Source: a virus. Taken from it: a stretch of 64,000 bases of DNA. Position numbers and translations under genes: made by a program. The notes under the pieces are model-generated. The model was not told the origin of the DNA and searched no databases. It saw only the letters and a list, made by a program, of their open reading frames with translations. Of the stretch, positions 24,082 through 32,889 are shown one piece after another (position 1 is the stretch's first letter; every line of letters starts with the position of its first letter). The stretch covers positions 124,001 through 188,000 of IMG/VR virus record IMGVR_UViG_3300034072_002211; one strand, 5' to 3'.

Positions 24082-24360
24082 TCAATGGCTGCGGCGCTTG
24101 AGCTCAGCCTCTATAGTGGAAATTGCCTGGTTTCCATATTGCTCAGGGTTAGCGAGCAGCCAGGTCAAAGTGGATTGGAAGGCTTCTGTGCTTGGAGGAC
24201 AAGTATCGTAGAACTTGCGGTGACCGTTCTCCACACCCCAACACCAGCACAATACTGATTGGCGGATCAGCTTTTCCTTCACTATAGCGTCCAGCTCTGC
24301 TGTGGTAAGTTCTGGAGTGCTTTGGTCAAAGTTGAATTCAAGCTGACGTGGGTCCCTCAT
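24082..24360 (-). CDS. Unknown 92-residue protein
   Basis: ATG 24360 after AGGAGATAGCCC. The N-terminus MRDPRQLEFNFDQ contains a QLEFNF segment resembling sliding-clamp-binding peptides (consensus QLxLF-like); this is only a similarity. The remainder is helical (TTAELDAIVKEKLIRQ; STIEAELKRR) with a Cys-Trp-Cys-Trp motif. It lies alone between two terminator-like hairpins and the repeat block. Confidence 0.65.
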   Translation of the reverse strand: MRDPRQLEFNFDQSTPELTTAELDAIVKEKLIRQSVLCWCWGVENGHRKFYDTCPPSTEAFQSTLTWLLANPEQYGNQAISTIEAELKRRSH

Positions 24361-24370
24361 GGGCTATCTC

Positions 24371-24410
24371 CTAAGTAGAGTGGGGAAGGCCCTGAGGCCA
24401 CTCTACTTAG
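24371..24410. terminator. Large perfect hairpin CTAAGTAGAGTGG
   Basis: CTAAGTAGAGTGG (24371-24383) pairs over 13 bp with CCACTCTACTTAG (24398-24410), with an inner GGCC/GGCC. It lies between the fibre gene end and the 24360 start, immediately upstream of that gene's SD, so it may end the fibre transcript or control the small gene. Confidence 0.55.
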
Positions 24411-24420
24411 TCATGGAGAA

Positions 24421-24446
24421 CCCCCAAAGTCCTGAGACCTTGGGGG
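24421..24446 (-). terminator. Terminator after fibre gene
   Basis: CCCCCAAAGTC (24421-24431) pairs with GACCTTGGGGG (24436-24446) with one mismatch, nine bases beyond the stop of the 24455-26038 gene. Confidence 0.65.
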
Positions 24447-24454
24447 CAATCCCT

Positions 24455-26038
24455 TTAGTTGTGGAACACAATACCCACTGGAGCAACCGTGTTCTGCGCC
24501 GTGCTTTCAGCGTTGAAGCTAATGGTCAGAACGTCGCCCATTACCAGATCCAAGTCGCTTGCCTCAGTGATCTGAATCACACCAGTACCAAGACCTGAAG
24601 CGAAAGTAATGGTGCCGATGCCCAGACCGTTCTTGCTGATATCCAGGACCATTTCATCAGTGTTCGCGATGCTGGAACGCGCAACGCTCTTCGAAATGTC
24701 AATCGTGAAAGCATCAGAGGCCACATCCATTACTGGAGTATTACCCGAGACAACAAACTTGACACTGTGTGGAATTACCACCGCATCAATGTTTTCCTGT
24801 AGTGAATCAAGAGCCGTCTGGAGACCAGCCACATCAGAGATCACATGAGTGTGAACGTCGTCTGCTTTGGCATCCAGAGCATCCTGGAGACCAGTTACAT
24901 CCGTGATAGCAATTGGCCCAGAGGAACCACCATTTGGTGCTGCGACCCAAGTAACCACACCACCCACAACACTGAGGAACTGGCCATCGTTTCCTGGTTC
25001 TAGCCTATCAATAGTCAGGTTACCAGTAGTTGAACTGAGAAGAGCACCAGTATTCAGCTTGCCGTCAAGCGAATCCTGAAGTCCAGTAATATCCTCGATG
25101 TCGTGGGTGTGAGTCTTTGCAGCCACAACATCCAAAAGGTCAGTAATGTCAGCAGCCACATGGGTGTGAGTAGCTTCCGCCTTGGTATCAAGTGCCAGTG
25201 CTAGGTCGCTGCTATTGACCTTCTCATTTAGTTCGTCCTGAAGACCAATAACATCTGAGACGCTAATAGCCGCACCCGAGTTCAACTTACCGTCTAGAGC
25301 TTCCTGAAGACCAGTAACATCCGAGATCACGTGAGTGTGAACTTTGGCCGCCTTGTTATCCAGTGCTGCCTGAGTTGCAGTGCTAATTGGCTTATTGGCG
25401 TCACTTGTGTTGTCCACAAGACCAAGACCAATAATAGCCTTGACAACCAGACCAGTCAATTCTTCGGCACCACCGTTTCCGGCGGTATTACGACCCAGAA
25501 TGCGCTGAGTGGACATCTGGATATCAACAGGCACATGGGTATGAGCAGTATTAGCCTTGAGGTCCAGTGCTGCCTGAGTAGCCGTGCTGATTGGTTTGTC
25601 AGCATCTGCGGTGTCGTCTACATTCGAGAGACCAACTGCGTTCTTGTTCAGCGTTGCCCAGGTCTTGTCGCCGCGCCAGAACTTGCCGGTTGGTGAAGTT
25701 TCGGCGGCTTCAATAGTTGGCTCCTTGCCAGCTAGTGCGGTCTGGACTGCGGTGCTGATTGGCTTGTCAGCATCAGCCGTGTTGTTAACCTGATCCAAGA
25801 GCAGTAGAGCCTTGGCCTGGCTGGCGCTCAGTTGAGCAACCGCACCTTCACCTGCGGCGCTACGACCCACAAGACCTGGGGCAGTCATTCGGAGACCACT
25901 GTTCGCTACTGGACCAGCATCTGCCTTTTCCAAGTAGAGCTCGTCGAAGTTGCTCTTGGTTTTGAGGAACGCGCCCCTCAGGTCGTCGCCATCATTTGCG
26001 TTAGGCGCGCTACCAACATTGATATCTTGCTTTGCCAT
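24455..26038 (-). CDS. Tail fibre protein with THV-repeat shaft
   Basis: 527 residues, ATG 26038 after AAGGAGTAACAAC. The N-terminus (DINVGSAPNANDGDDLRGAF, then NFDELYLEK) is the attachment module found on many T4-like phage fibres. Residues about 90-410 are repeats of about 30 residues with the core HTHVxxDVTGLQDALDGK, alternating with DADKPISTATQAALDxK units, typical of a trimeric fibre shaft. The C-terminal 110 residues are a different beta-rich end, a possible receptor tip. It follows two other large fibre genes on the same strand. Confidence 0.88.
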   Translation of the reverse strand: MAKQDINVGSAPNANDGDDLRGAFLKTKSNFDELYLEKADAGPVANSGLRMTAPGLVGRSAAGEGAVAQLSASQAKALLLLDQVNNTADADKPISTAVQTALAGKEPTIEAAETSPTGKFWRGDKTWATLNKNAVGLSNVDDTADADKPISTATQAALDLKANTAHTHVPVDIQMSTQRILGRNTAGNGGAEELTGLVVKAIIGLGLVDNTSDANKPISTATQAALDNKAAKVHTHVISDVTGLQEALDGKLNSGAAISVSDVIGLQDELNEKVNSSDLALALDTKAEATHTHVAADITDLLDVVAAKTHTHDIEDITGLQDSLDGKLNTGALLSSTTGNLTIDRLEPGNDGQFLSVVGGVVTWVAAPNGGSSGPIAITDVTGLQDALDAKADDVHTHVISDVAGLQTALDSLQENIDAVVIPHSVKFVVSGNTPVMDVASDAFTIDISKSVARSSIANTDEMVLDISKNGLGIGTITFASGLGTGVIQITEASDLDLVMGDVLTISFNAESTAQNTVAPVGIVFHN

Positions 26039-26065
26039 GTTGTTACTCCTTGCCTATAATGGCGA

Positions 26066-29000
26066 TTAAATTAGCGTCTTACCAGTGACCAGGACGTTGG
26101 TGCTGCTGATATTGATGTTGCTGTTGTCAATAGTAATGGTCTCTTCCACAACATCATCAACGTCGAGATCGCCGGATAGATCCCAAGCATTGCTTGCAAT
26201 CTTAGTTAGCAGGGCTCGACCAAACTTGCGGCTGATCTTGCGTCCGAATGGTGTATTGATGACCACACCGCCTGCTGGAACAATTTCCGTCTTACCATTA
26301 CCAGTTTGAACAATCTGGATCTGCGTGCCCACAGCAAACTGAACGTTGGTGTTGCTTGGAACGACAACCTGATTGTCCGTCGCAAAGTTCCTACGAATAT
26401 AGGAGCCAGCATCGGCTGCGGCTAGATTGTAGGACGAGCTAGTAATGGGCGTGATCTTGAGGCTGTTTGCGTCAACCTGCTTTTGACCAACCCACGTCCT
26501 GGTGCGCGAGAAGTAGCGGAACAAGTAGAACGTCAGGCCATTTGGCGAGATGTTACCTGCCGTGCTAGAGATCCAAGTAATTGGCTTGTTCTCACTCGTA
26601 GCAAACACCACGTTCCTGCCGCCGATGTTGTCCTGCTTTACTGCCACGAGGACTTCACTGTAGAGTTCACCAGAAGTATTCAGAGGACCAGGTGCGTAGG
26701 CCGTTGCTTCTGGAGTCTTGAGAGTCAGCGTTGCGCCAGCAGTCAAGGTGACATGGAAAGTGTTACCTGACTTGGGATCAATCATACCGTCAGGAACAAC
26801 CGCATTGGTGTCCTCGTAACGGAGGTTGGAACCACTGGCCACATAGTGGGCCATGAAGTTGCCTTCGTCTGGCTGAACGTCATATGCCAGTCGTGGACCA
26901 GTGATGAAGTCCTGGTCGCTGCGACGCTTTACTCGGGTAAAGGACCAAACACAGTCGCCGGACTTGTAGAGCTTGCTGAATGAGCCATTGTTGTAGAAGT
27001 TGACATTGGTCAGTTCCAGCTTGTTCTCAATTCCATTAGAGCTCGCATCAGCCACGCTGTAGAGTCCCACCGTGTAGGTGGTCTCCACATCAGGCTGCTC
27101 AATTTCTGCCTGAATGAAAGTGGTAGTCAGGTTGTCTCCCGGATGCTCGGGATCAGGAATTGGGTTACCTTCCTCGTCCAAGAGCTCAACAGTGATATAG
27201 TTGCCGTCAGCGTCTTGAACCCTGGCTAGCGGATTTTCCGGCGTATCCTCGGTTGCTTCATTACCGTCTTCAGTGATGAATACTGGAACACCATTTTCCC
27301 ACTTTGGCAAGCTGGGCATGGAAACAGAAATCGTGTAGCTCTCTGGCATGATGGAGCCCACATTTTCCATGACCAGGACACCACCATTGTGGCGAATACC
27401 CTTCATCAGTGGGGCACCACTTACCAGCGTGCTAGAACCTGCTTCAACGCGGAGACCAGTCCAACCATTATTTGGCAGACCCAAGTTCTGGAGAACAAGT
27501 CGACCACCTTCATCACCAATAGTGCTGTTTTCAATCATGCCCTGAACTGTGGTGTTGATGAAAGTAACATCACCCACAATTTGCTGGCTGACCACAATAG
27601 CTGGCAAGTCGCTCTTTCCATTTGGACCACGCAGGATCTGACAGTCACGAACTTCGGCAGAACCCACGCCGTTGACCATCATCAGTGTTGCGGTCGGATC
27701 GTTGATGTCCTGATCACTGTTATCCAGTGTGATCTTGCTCATCAGGAAGCGATCAACATTGTATTCCACCTGCAAGCGGCCCTTGATCACCGAGTTGGTA
27801 GCACCAAAGAAGCCTTCCAGCGCAATGTTCTTGATGTTGGTCTTAACAAAAACGTCCTCATTATACTCGCCACCAAGCAGCATAATGGTGTAGGTCACAC
27901 CATCATCATTGAGGGGGACCATGTCCATTGCTTTCGCAATAGTCTTATAAGGGTTGTTGAGCGAGCCATTACCCGTTGTATCATTGCCCTGATTACCAAC
28001 AAAGAAAGTATTCGCAATGGTCTGGTAGAAGGTTTGAAGATTGGTCCAGGCAAGTTGACCACTTGCCGTCAGGGTTAGATACTGACCTGCTACGCCAGTG
28101 GTTGCCGGCCAATTTGTCCCGTTGAGGGTCAATACGGGGCTTTGGATAATAACAGAGCCACCGGGCTGTGCCTGGATAGCCACACCCGCATTATTGACGC
28201 GAACACCCGCAGTAGGAGTGGAAGAGTTAAAGAGGGTCACACCGGTGGTTGTGGAGCCTACGATTGAAAAACCGGCCACATCTAGATTACCACCAAGTAC
28301 AGGAACAGTGTCAGCTGAAACCTTAACAATCTTGGTCCTCAGCTGGCTCATTGTTAGGCGCTTGGCCTTGTTGTCAACTGCCGAGAGGTAAATGAGCTCG
28401 TCAGTATCCACAATACCAGGAGCGGCAGTCAGCTTGTCAAGTGCCAGATCAACGACCGGAGCCTCATCCTCTCCACTTACCTTGATACCCTCGCCGCCAG
28501 TGACGCTAGTAACCGTGCCAGCACCCGCGAGCTGCCAGGACAGAACACCGCCCTCACTCGACAGTACCCACTGGCCCGCAGTAGTTGGCTGAACAAGTTC
28601 ACGGCTAACATTACCGGTGCCACCGATCAGTAGAGAACCATCGGTAAGCTTCTGGTTCATCAGACCATAGTTGATTGTCTTGGTGCCAGTAGCAGTCAGA
28701 CGACCCTGAGCATTGAACGTGAACTGTGGCAAAACAATAGAGCCGGTGCCGCTGCCCATCGAGACATCACCAGTTGCTCCGATTACCTGACCATCGCCAT
28801 GACCAGTAGCCCAAGCGATGGTGTAAGGAACACTAGCATAGGCAGTCAAACGACCCTTGGCGTCAAAGGACAGGGTGTAATCACCAGTGCTGGTGTTGAT
28901 GTTTGCTGGCGAACCAATAGTGTTGCTCAGCGTGAAATTGATCTCAAGAGTTGGATCGGCTGCGCCAACGACTACCGCGTTAGCAAAACGATCACTCTGA

Positions 29001-29182
29001 CCAGTTGCGTCACCAGTAAAGCGCAGACGAGTCTTCTGGAGGAAGTCTAGTTCGTCAGAGGTCTGGAAGAAAGTCTGCTGGACCAGAGCGGTATTGTCCC
29101 TAAACCCCTGCGAGGAATTGTTGACGCCAGGGATTGGGAAGCTGAGATTCAGACTATTTGCTTTTGTGCGAACGTCGCTCAT
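26066..29182 (-). CDS. Large fibre/adhesin with beta-helix domain
   Basis: 1038 residues, ATG 29182 after GAGGGAGATCGC. The N-terminal part (NLSFPIPGVNNSSQGFRDN) is a module shared by virion proteins of T4-like marine phages. Around residues 385-460 the sequence FVGNQGNDTTGNGSLNNPYKT marks the start of a right-handed beta-helix of the DUF1565 type. An acidic insert follows (EDGNEATEDTPENPLA, near 630-700), and the end is beta-rich. A receptor-binding or polysaccharide-binding appendage is likely; no catalytic motif was recognised. Confidence 0.85.
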   Translation of the reverse strand: MSDVRTKANSLNLSFPIPGVNNSSQGFRDNTALVQQTFFQTSDELDFLQKTRLRFTGDATGQSDRFANAVVVGAADPTLEINFTLSNTIGSPANINTSTGDYTLSFDAKGRLTAYASVPYTIAWATGHGDGQVIGATGDVSMGSGTGSIVLPQFTFNAQGRLTATGTKTINYGLMNQKLTDGSLLIGGTGNVSRELVQPTTAGQWVLSSEGGVLSWQLAGAGTVTSVTGGEGIKVSGEDEAPVVDLALDKLTAAPGIVDTDELIYLSAVDNKAKRLTMSQLRTKIVKVSADTVPVLGGNLDVAGFSIVGSTTTGVTLFNSSTPTAGVRVNNAGVAIQAQPGGSVIIQSPVLTLNGTNWPATTGVAGQYLTLTASGQLAWTNLQTFYQTIANTFFVGNQGNDTTGNGSLNNPYKTIAKAMDMVPLNDDGVTYTIMLLGGEYNEDVFVKTNIKNIALEGFFGATNSVIKGRLQVEYNVDRFLMSKITLDNSDQDINDPTATLMMVNGVGSAEVRDCQILRGPNGKSDLPAIVVSQQIVGDVTFINTTVQGMIENSTIGDEGGRLVLQNLGLPNNGWTGLRVEAGSSTLVSGAPLMKGIRHNGGVLVMENVGSIMPESYTISVSMPSLPKWENGVPVFITEDGNEATEDTPENPLARVQDADGNYITVELLDEEGNPIPDPEHPGDNLTTTFIQAEIEQPDVETTYTVGLYSVADASSNGIENKLELTNVNFYNNGSFSKLYKSGDCVWSFTRVKRRSDQDFITGPRLAYDVQPDEGNFMAHYVASGSNLRYEDTNAVVPDGMIDPKSGNTFHVTLTAGATLTLKTPEATAYAPGPLNTSGELYSEVLVAVKQDNIGGRNVVFATSENKPITWISSTAGNISPNGLTFYLFRYFSRTRTWVGQKQVDANSLKITPITSSSYNLAAADAGSYIRRNFATDNQVVVPSNTNVQFAVGTQIQIVQTGNGKTEIVPAGGVVINTPFGRKISRKFGRALLTKIASNAWDLSGDLDVDDVVEETITIDNSNINISSTNVLVTGKTLI

Positions 29183-29194
29183 GCGATCTCCCTC

Positions 29195-31204
29195 TTATTT
29201 GTCACCTGGTGGGAACTTATAGTATTTACTCTCAGACTGGAGGCTAGTGTCAAAAGTCGTGAAAGCGGTTGTTGGTGTTTCTACGTTGTCGGGGCCGTCA
29301 AATGTGGTGATCTCACCAAAGCCAAACTCAGGGCCGTCGAACGTAGTGGACGCGGTACCGTCACTCAAAAGCAAGTAACGATCCACAGTAATGCTGGTGC
29401 CTTGAAGGTCCTCGTTCATACCAGCCTGGATTAGAGACTTGACAATCGCCGGACCACTGCCTGCCTTTACGCAAGCGAGTTCAATCGCACACTGGTAGCC
29501 CAGAACAGTGCTTGGTTTACCAAGTTCCTGTTCACACATCATCCAAAGTGGCAAGCCCTCTTTACCTGAAACACCATAACCACTCTGTCCTGGGAGACGC
29601 TGGGTTCTGTTAATCAGGTCAAGTCGAAGGTTCTTCACACTATTGGGATAGTAGGAACCATTTTCCTTAGTGAGGTTCCACTGTGGAATAGCGGTCTGCC
29701 TCTGGCCAGGACGGTAGCGAGATAGCGCTTCCTCTTGACCCAAAGTATTGAAGCCACCGGCGCCTTCCATTGGATCAATGATACCAAGGTAAATGACGTC
29801 GTAGAGGTGAACACCCTCTGGGCTCCTTGCGCGGGCGCTCATCAGTCCACCAATCCTCAGTTCAGTGGGATGGTGATAGTCCTTGAGGCGATCCATGAAG
29901 TTGCCAGTTGTGTAGTTGAGACCGTTGATCAGGAGGATCTTGTATTCACGCGCCTTACCAAAGTATTGGTCGGCTGCGCGATAGATCTGAGCACGTCCCA
30001 GCACCTGCAGTTCATTGAAGGTCTTGCTTGCTGCGATGTTCTGAGCTTCGTAGGGCCTGTTCTGTTCCCTCAGTTCAGCCAAGTTACCCCAGACCCACTT
30101 GGCAATCTTTTGACGCGCAGGACCAGGGACATTGATGTTTAGGCTTGTAACTGAGTCAGAGGCAAAGATTGACTTGACAGTGATGCTAAAGGTGCGCTCG
30201 CTCGCAATAGTGGACTGACGAATCTCACCAGTGTCATTGTTTACAAAGACCACACGCGCTTCAACGGTGAAGTCATAGGTCTTGCTGACAGTAACATACG
30301 GGCAGCGTCCGGTGATGAGGCCACTAAACGAATCCAGAAGCAAGCCGTTTGGAAGTGGCTTGCTCTGTGGCGTCAAAGTATAGCGGATCATCTGGGTTTC
30401 AGTTGAGTTGCCCTGCGACACTTGATATTGTGGCGATGCCTTGACCGCAAAGTAACTTGGATAGGTCTCATACTGGCTACCAAGTGAACCCGCTGGAGTT
30501 TCCCAACGGACCACGTCAGACAACCTAGCATCCAGAACAATCTCTGGAGCAATGGTGAGACGGTAGATCTTCTCGGAAGTCCTAGGGATACCTTCACCGC
30601 GTGGATTGCGTGCCAAGTCGTCAGGATCTCGAGCATAGACGCGGAAATAGTAGTCACCAGGACTGTTGTTGGTAATGGTGGCTGCGCCAATGATTCGGCC
30701 CTGAGGGTCGATCTCCAGACCAACTGGCAAGCCCTCGAATGCTCCAGCGATACCTGAAGCAAAGCCAACTGCCTTGAACACAATTGGATCATTGTCAGGA
30801 TTGTCGAGGTCCAGTGAAATCGTGACACCAGAGCCACGATTGATAACACCTAGATAACGAGGTTCTTGACCAAACTTCCAAAGCTGTTCTTCATCGCTTG
30901 TGTCCACAATCCAGCGAAAGCTGCGGTCATAGAATCGCGAGCTGCTCTTGAGGTGAACACGGAAAACAGTTGGATAGATTGGTGTATCCTTGGGAAGAGG
31001 AGCAATGGTTCCCTGGATCCTATTGGTGCCACCATTGTAAATGAGGCCAGGAGGAAGCTGACCACCAATCAGTTCAATGTAGTCTAGGTCCGTGATTCCT
31101 TCACCTGCTAGAGTAAAAGCCACAGATACTTGGTCGCCACGTTTCCACGCGCGTCCAGCATTCAGCAAATCTCCAGGGGGTGGTGAGACCCAAACAGAAG
31201 CCAT
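29195..31204 (-). CDS. Virion protein with N-terminal Ig-like repeats
   Basis: 669 residues, ATG 31204 after TTAGGAGGACTTCC. Residues about 25-120 and 130-215 form Ig-like domains of the He_PIG/cadherin-like type (GGQLPPGLIYNGGTNRIQGT; FEGLPVGLEIDPQGRIIGA), and a third lies near 225-350 (LPNGLLLDSFSGLITG). The C-terminal half is different (INGLNYTTGNFMDRLKDYHH ... VHLYDVIYLGIIDPMEGAGG) and resembles baseplate/tail proteins of T4-like phages. It starts opposite the plus-strand cassette that uses the same Ig-like fold. Confidence 0.82.
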   Translation of the reverse strand: MASVWVSPPPGDLLNAGRAWKRGDQVSVAFTLAGEGITDLDYIELIGGQLPPGLIYNGGTNRIQGTIAPLPKDTPIYPTVFRVHLKSSSRFYDRSFRWIVDTSDEEQLWKFGQEPRYLGVINRGSGVTISLDLDNPDNDPIVFKAVGFASGIAGAFEGLPVGLEIDPQGRIIGAATITNNSPGDYYFRVYARDPDDLARNPRGEGIPRTSEKIYRLTIAPEIVLDARLSDVVRWETPAGSLGSQYETYPSYFAVKASPQYQVSQGNSTETQMIRYTLTPQSKPLPNGLLLDSFSGLITGRCPYVTVSKTYDFTVEARVVFVNNDTGEIRQSTIASERTFSITVKSIFASDSVTSLNINVPGPARQKIAKWVWGNLAELREQNRPYEAQNIAASKTFNELQVLGRAQIYRAADQYFGKAREYKILLINGLNYTTGNFMDRLKDYHHPTELRIGGLMSARARSPEGVHLYDVIYLGIIDPMEGAGGFNTLGQEEALSRYRPGQRQTAIPQWNLTKENGSYYPNSVKNLRLDLINRTQRLPGQSGYGVSGKEGLPLWMMCEQELGKPSTVLGYQCAIELACVKAGSGPAIVKSLIQAGMNEDLQGTSITVDRYLLLSDGTASTTFDGPEFGFGEITTFDGPDNVETPTTAFTTFDTSLQSESKYYKFPPGDK

Positions 31205-31225
31205 GGAAGTCCTCCTAACTTCCCA

Positions 31226-31231
31226 TATTTA
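31226..31231 (-). promoter_or_regulatory. T4-like late promoter motif (leftward)
   Basis: Minus strand reads GGTAAATATGGG, 22 bp before ATG 31204. Confidence 0.45.
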
Positions 31232-31246
31232 CCAGTCCTTTAGACC

Positions 31247-31254
31247 TATAAATA
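31247..31254 (+). promoter_or_regulatory. T4-like late promoter TATAAATA (rightward)
   Basis: TATAAATA, the exact T4 late consensus, lies 22 bp before ATG 31277. With the leftward motif at 31226 it makes a divergent late promoter pair. Confidence 0.65.
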
Positions 31255-31276
31255 CGGGCTAGAACAGGAGATCCAC

Positions 31277-31738
31277 ATGGGTATTAGATTTATTGGACGT
31301 TACATCCCCAATGGCCGTCTCCGTTTCCGCAATCCCTACAAACCACCTGCTGATCCCAAGGCTCCACAGTGGGTCATAAATACTGGTCACATTGGTGCCT
31401 ATGGTGAAGGCGACGCGGTAGACTTGGAACTGACTTGTACAGATCCAGACGGTGACGTTCAGACCTATGAAGTCATCTCTGGAGAACTTCCACCAGGCAT
31501 CTCCCTCAACTTGTTCTCTGGTCGTCTGATTGGAACGGTTGGTTCAGTGGAAGAGGATACCAACTATACTTTTACAGTTCTTGTGACTGATAAGACTGGT
31601 TTGACTCTCCAAGGAACTTTCAGTCTTAGTATTCTGAATGTTGCTTCTCAGGTAACATGGATAACACCAGAGGGAAACATTGGTGAACCGGCAGTCGGTG
31701 ACAGTTATCGCAATATGGTGGAGGCAACGAGCAAGTAA
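31277..31738 (+). CDS. Cassette 1 protein A: Ig-like, ends inside a domain
   Basis: 153 residues, ATG 31277 after ACAGGAGATCCAC. After a short N-terminal motif (IRFIGRYIPNGRLRF) there is one full He_PIG-type domain (YEVISGELPPGISLNLFSGR). Then comes only the first half of a second domain (VTWITPEGNIGEPAVGDSYR). The stop overlaps the next start as TAATG. The missing half of the domain is the beginning of the next gene. Its paralogue is 34083-34559. Confidence 0.85.
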   Translation: MGIRFIGRYIPNGRLRFRNPYKPPADPKAPQWVINTGHIGAYGEGDAVDLELTCTDPDGDVQTYEVISGELPPGISLNLFSGRLIGTVGSVEEDTNYTFTVLVTDKTGLTLQGTFSLSILNVASQVTWITPEGNIGEPAVGDSYRNMVEATSK

Positions 31739-32877
31739 TGACTAACCAACTCAAATATAAAATCGTTGGTGGTGCCTTGCCTGTTGGTGTTACAATTGAT
31801 GAGAATACCGGCAAGCTAGAGGGTCCAATCGACTTCAGCAATCTAGGACTAGGCCCTGTGTGGCAAAGTCCTGCTGCTGGCTCTCTGGGCACTTTTGACG
31901 AACTAGATACCATTGAGCTGCCTCCCCTGACTGCTACCTTGAGTAATGGTGATAGGGCAAACATGGGTCTGATGAGCGATGGTTCTTATCTACCTTGGGG
32001 ACTAGTCTTCGATCCTGACACTGGTGTGATCAGCGGGACTATCTCGGAACTATTGGCCGGACAGGAAAACGACGCGGCAACTCGTGATGGTCCAATCTGG
32101 CAAACAGAATTTGGTAAGCTGGCTGACTTTGATGAAGGACAGACCGCAGATATTACCTTGGTAGCCCAGGCACGCAACGAAAAGACTGTAACGGTCTATG
32201 ACGTGGTAAGTGGTGCTTTGCCTTGGGGTCTAGTCCTTGACAGTTCTACTGGTAAGATCTCTGGATCTACTGCGGATCTATTGGCTCCTGGTCTCACGAT
32301 TGAAGTGCCAAAGCTTCCTGCTCCTGTGTGGAATACTCCTCAGGGAACGATCAAGATTGTCAATGAGTTTGAAACCGTGACCGGCCTAATGGTTGCCGCA
32401 ACACCAGCAAGTGGTCGCACGATGATCAAGTATGTGATCAGTAATGGTGCTTTGCCATTTGGACTCAACATGAATTTCACCACTGGTGAGATCACTGGCA
32501 CTGTTGCGGAACTGGTCGGGCAGACTGATCCAGCATTCTACGAGGGTGACAAGGATCCAACAATTTCTGACACGGTTTCCGTTCAAGGATCAGCCCAGGC
32601 AATAACAAATAGTGGTTCACTTGGATCTTATGCCAAAGGTGCGATCATAACAGTCCAATTCTCTGCCACTCCATATCCTGGTCGAACAATTAGGAACTGG
32701 TCTATTGAGAATGGATCATTGCCATTTGGACTGACACTAAATCAGGATACTGGTGTAATCAGTGGCACTATTGAGAACACCTTGAGGACTCAGTCCAGAT
32801 CCTATTCTTTCACCATGCGCTTTGTTGATAATACTCATGCTTATGCGCTTCGTTCTTACACAATTACAGTTCAGTAA
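31738..32877 (+). CDS. Cassette 1 protein B: tandem He_PIG Ig-like domains
   Basis: 379 residues, ATG 31738, with GGAGG inside gene A 13 bp upstream as its likely ribosome site. It begins mid-domain (YKIVGGALPVGVTIDENTGK) and continues with four more Ig-like domains, each with the WGLxxDxxTGxISGT signature. It is in the -1 frame relative to gene A. A rigid multi-domain stalk is the likely role. Paralogue: 34556-35698. Confidence 0.85.
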   Translation: MTNQLKYKIVGGALPVGVTIDENTGKLEGPIDFSNLGLGPVWQSPAAGSLGTFDELDTIELPPLTATLSNGDRANMGLMSDGSYLPWGLVFDPDTGVISGTISELLAGQENDAATRDGPIWQTEFGKLADFDEGQTADITLVAQARNEKTVTVYDVVSGALPWGLVLDSSTGKISGSTADLLAPGLTIEVPKLPAPVWNTPQGTIKIVNEFETVTGLMVAATPASGRTMIKYVISNGALPFGLNMNFTTGEITGTVAELVGQTDPAFYEGDKDPTISDTVSVQGSAQAITNSGSLGSYAKGAIITVQFSATPYPGRTIRNWSIENGSLPFGLTLNQDTGVISGTIENTLRTQSRSYSFTMRFVDNTHAYALRSYTITVQ

Positions 32878-32889
32878 AGGAAGTCAAAC

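Larger units (their letters stand above)
21547..24287. repeat. Cluster of 24 CTATAG palindromes
   Basis: CTATAG, mostly as CTCTATAG or CACTATAG, starts at 21547, 21575, 21962, 22064, 22461, 22555, 22666, 22819, 22943, 22978, 23004, 23315, 23324, 23348, 23384, 23408, 23447, 23496, 23507, 23534, 23774, 23805, 24111 and 24282. Fewer than one is expected by chance in 2.7 kb. Several extend to the 10-bp palindrome CTCTATAGAG. They run through coding and noncoding DNA alike. Regulator binding sites or promoter elements are likely; at 23773 one copy forms a -10 box. Confidence 0.7.

Noticed and set aside
31700-31760. Canonical -1 ribosomal frameshift between cassette genes A and B
   Set aside because: No X-XXY-YYZ slippery heptamer was found at either A/B junction; GGAGG plus TAATG/ATGA favours reinitiation, so frameshifting is kept only as an alternative.
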